The notes under the pieces: generated by a model
Told to the model about the DNA's origin: nothing
Databases searched by the model: none
Seen by the model: only the letters and a program-made list of their open reading frames with translations
Shown here: positions 5,818-6,899 of the stretch, one piece after another
Numbering within the stretch: position 1 is the stretch's first letter
Layout: each line of letters begins with the position of its first letter
Program-made: the position numbers and the translations under genes
Assembly: GCA_900552315.1 (NCBI GenBank)
Contig: URZM01000112.1
Location: 1 to 6,899 of the forward strand
Source: an uncultured Bacteroidales bacterium
GTDB lineage: Bacteria > Bacteroidota > Bacteroidia > Bacteroidales > Muribaculaceae
Length of the DNA: 6,899 bases
Direction of reading: 5' to 3'

Positions 5818-6293
5818 CAGTCAGGATATTTAGTGGGGCATTCCGGATCCTCCAGCACTTTCAGATAGCGAGAGGCCACTATGCGGGCCTCCGGCAGGTT
5901 CATCAGCAGGTAATTGCCGCAGTCACGGGGCGAGGCACCGGGCACGGCGCCCTCGTAGGTGCTGATGAAACGGAACACGTCGCGCATCAGCGGCAGGACA
6001 TGCCCACTCTCCAAATGTCCGGCGAGAATGAGATAATTCCCGGTGCAGCAACCCATGGGTCCCCAGTATATGACCTTGTCGGCCCATTGCGGATGGTTGC
6101 GCAGATATGTGGCTGCCAGGTGTTCAATAGTGTGCAGCGCGGAGATGGAGAGCGCCGGTTCACGGTTGGGGGCCGTCATGCGGCAGTCGAATGTGGTGAG
6201 CTCATCCCCGGATGGCGTCACGTCCCGGCGGCTTACATACACTCCGGGCAGGAGGGTGAGATGTTTGATGGTGAAACTCGGTATCTTTTCCAT
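5817..6293 (-). CDS. luxS: S-ribosylhomocysteine lyase LuxS (AI-2 synthase)
   Basis: Cleaves S-ribosylhomocysteine to homocysteine and 4,5-dihydroxy-2,3-pentanedione (DPD), which cyclises to the AI-2 signal; cytoplasmic, metal-dependent and homodimeric. At 158 residues it has full family length. The N-terminal SFTIKHLTLLPGVYVSRRD (6-24) is typical. HTIEH at 54-58 supplies metal ligands His54 and His58 and the catalytic Glu57. Cys82 in GPMGCCTGN aligns with the catalytic cysteine, and Cys125 in DCGNY with the third metal ligand. FDCRMTAPN (35-43) contains the conserved Arg of the substrate pocket. The residue after the catalytic Cys is usually Arg or Gln but is Cys83 here, and Asn86 replaces the usual aromatic. 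It starts 3 nt after the nucleosidase stop and overlaps the transporter start by 1 nt. Confidence 0.97.
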   Translation of the reverse strand: MEKIPSFTIKHLTLLPGVYVSRRDVTPSGDELTTFDCRMTAPNREPALSISALHTIEHLAATYLRNHPQWADKVIYWGPMGCCTGNYLILAGHLESGHVLPLMRDVFRFISTYEGAVPGASPRDCGNYLLMNLPEARIVASRYLKVLEDPECPTKYPD

Positions 6294-6296
6294 GAT

Positions 6297-6899
6297 TCAG
6301 AGCTCGTCAAGTATGGATTTCAGCGCGCCGAAAGTCTCGCGCGGGGCGTCGGTCCAGAAATTCTCGTACTGGGAGATGTTCTCCTCTTGTCCCGGCGTGT
6401 CGCTTATGACCCGCAATATATTGAACGGAATACCTCGCAGGGTGCATGTCTGCGCAATCGCCGCCGACTCCATGTCCACGGCCAGCGCCTGCGGGAAATG
6501 GGATAGAATCTCATGGACCTCGGACTCCTGCGAGATAAACTTGTCTCCGGAGCATATAAGCCCGAAGCGTGTCCTTTCTGTCGCCGGCAGGAGTCGGCGT
6601 GCTATGTCAATCACCTTGCCCCAAGGCTTGAAGATGGTTGGAAATCCGGCCGCCGCTCCATATTCAGTGCCTGGGCCGCACCATACGTCGTGATATGCCA
6701 CACCGTCGGCCACGAGAAGGTCGAGCACGTGAGTGTCGGCACTGGTACCTCCTGCCACGCCGCTGTTTATGATGTAGTCTGGGTGGAAGCTATCTATCAG
6801 CGTCATCGTTCCTAAGGCCGCGTTCACTTTACCTATGCCGCACTGCATGGCTATCACGCCGTGTCCCCCCAGGGAGCCGGTGTGGAATTTGAATCCGTT
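6297..6899 (-). CDS. mtnN: 5'-Methylthioadenosine/S-adenosylhomocysteine nucleosidase, partial (5' end outside window)
   Basis: Hydrolyses the adenine from methylthioadenosine and S-adenosylhomocysteine; with SAH it yields S-ribosylhomocysteine, the substrate of LuxS. The frame is open to the right window edge and 200 residues are visible. By comparison with the E. coli enzyme (232 residues) about 30 N-terminal residues are missing, including the region of the conserved N-terminal Glu. Visible motifs, numbered from the first complete codon: CGIGKVNAALG at 20-30, INSGVAGG at 44-51, SGDKFI at 117-122, VDMESAAIAQTC at 141-152 (adenine/ribose site) and RVISD at 163-167 with the catalytic Asp167. 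The in-frame GTG at 6855-6857 is not the true start, because conserved sequence (FHTGSLGG) continues upstream of it. It is the first visible gene of the mtnN-luxS-transporter operon; any promoter lies outside the window. Confidence 0.95.
   Translation of the reverse strand, partial: NGFKFHTGSLGGHGVIAMQCGIGKVNAALGTMTLIDSFHPDYIINSGVAGGTSADTHVLDLLVADGVAYHDVWCGPGTEYGAAAGFPTIFKPWGKVIDIARRLLPATERTRFGLICSGDKFISQESEVHEILSHFPQALAVDMESAAIAQTCTLRGIPFNILRVISDTPGQEENISQYENFWTDAPRETFGALKSILDEL

Noticed and set aside
5802..6506. Plus-strand open frame of 234 codons opposite luxS
   Set aside because: It is antisense to luxS and mtnN, which have full family motifs on the other strand; the translation resembles no family.
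6297..6857. Complete nucleosidase gene starting at the GTG at 6857
   Set aside because: Conserved family sequence continues in frame upstream of that codon to the window edge, so the gene is partial.

Overview
The window looks like chromosomal core sequence from a G+C-rich member of the Bacteroidales (phylum Bacteroidota). The main evidence is three exact matches to the Bacteroidota -7 promoter box TAnnTTTG placed just upstream of genes, one with a TTTG -33 element at 19 bp, together with an absence of strong Shine-Dalgarno sequences. Family or genus cannot be assigned from this alone. Coding density is very high and no stretch over 300 bases lacks a gene. No tRNA, rRNA, CRISPR array, transposase or phage gene was seen.

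Layout. Positions 1-75 hold a G-rich degenerate 9-bp tandem repeat that runs into a perfect 20-bp-arm palindrome; it may continue beyond the left edge. A leftward group follows (minus strand, in transcription order): recR (recombination mediator), a GNAT N-acetyltransferase and a monofunctional aspartate kinase. The kinase also has its own promoter, inside the end of the acetyltransferase gene. Divergent from recR, across about 100 bp, is a rightward operon: engB/ysxC (ribosome-assembly GTPase), a GtrB-like membrane glycosyltransferase and a GtrA-family membrane protein, with overlapping reading frames. This operon meets a leftward one tail to tail with only 2 bp between stop codons. In transcription order the leftward operon is an MTA/SAH nucleosidase (5' end cut by the window edge), luxS, and a transporter related to the bile acid:sodium symporter (BASS) family. 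These genes are 3 nt apart and then overlap by 1 nt (TGATG).

How the genes work together. The nucleosidase and LuxS are consecutive steps of S-adenosylhomocysteine detoxification (SAH to S-ribosylhomocysteine to homocysteine plus DPD, the AI-2 precursor). Translational coupling of a BASS-like permease to luxS suggests that it moves a metabolite of this pathway or another small organic anion; this is the most interesting functional lead. Several residues matching the sodium sites of characterised BASS proteins appear replaced, so sodium coupling is doubtful. The GtrB/GtrA pair probably makes and flips a polyprenyl-phosphate-linked sugar. Aspartate kinase supplies the aspartate-family amino acids and the diaminopimelate branch. 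The recR/engB divergent region carries two -7 boxes only 4-6 nt from their start codons, implying leaderless or nearly leaderless mRNAs.
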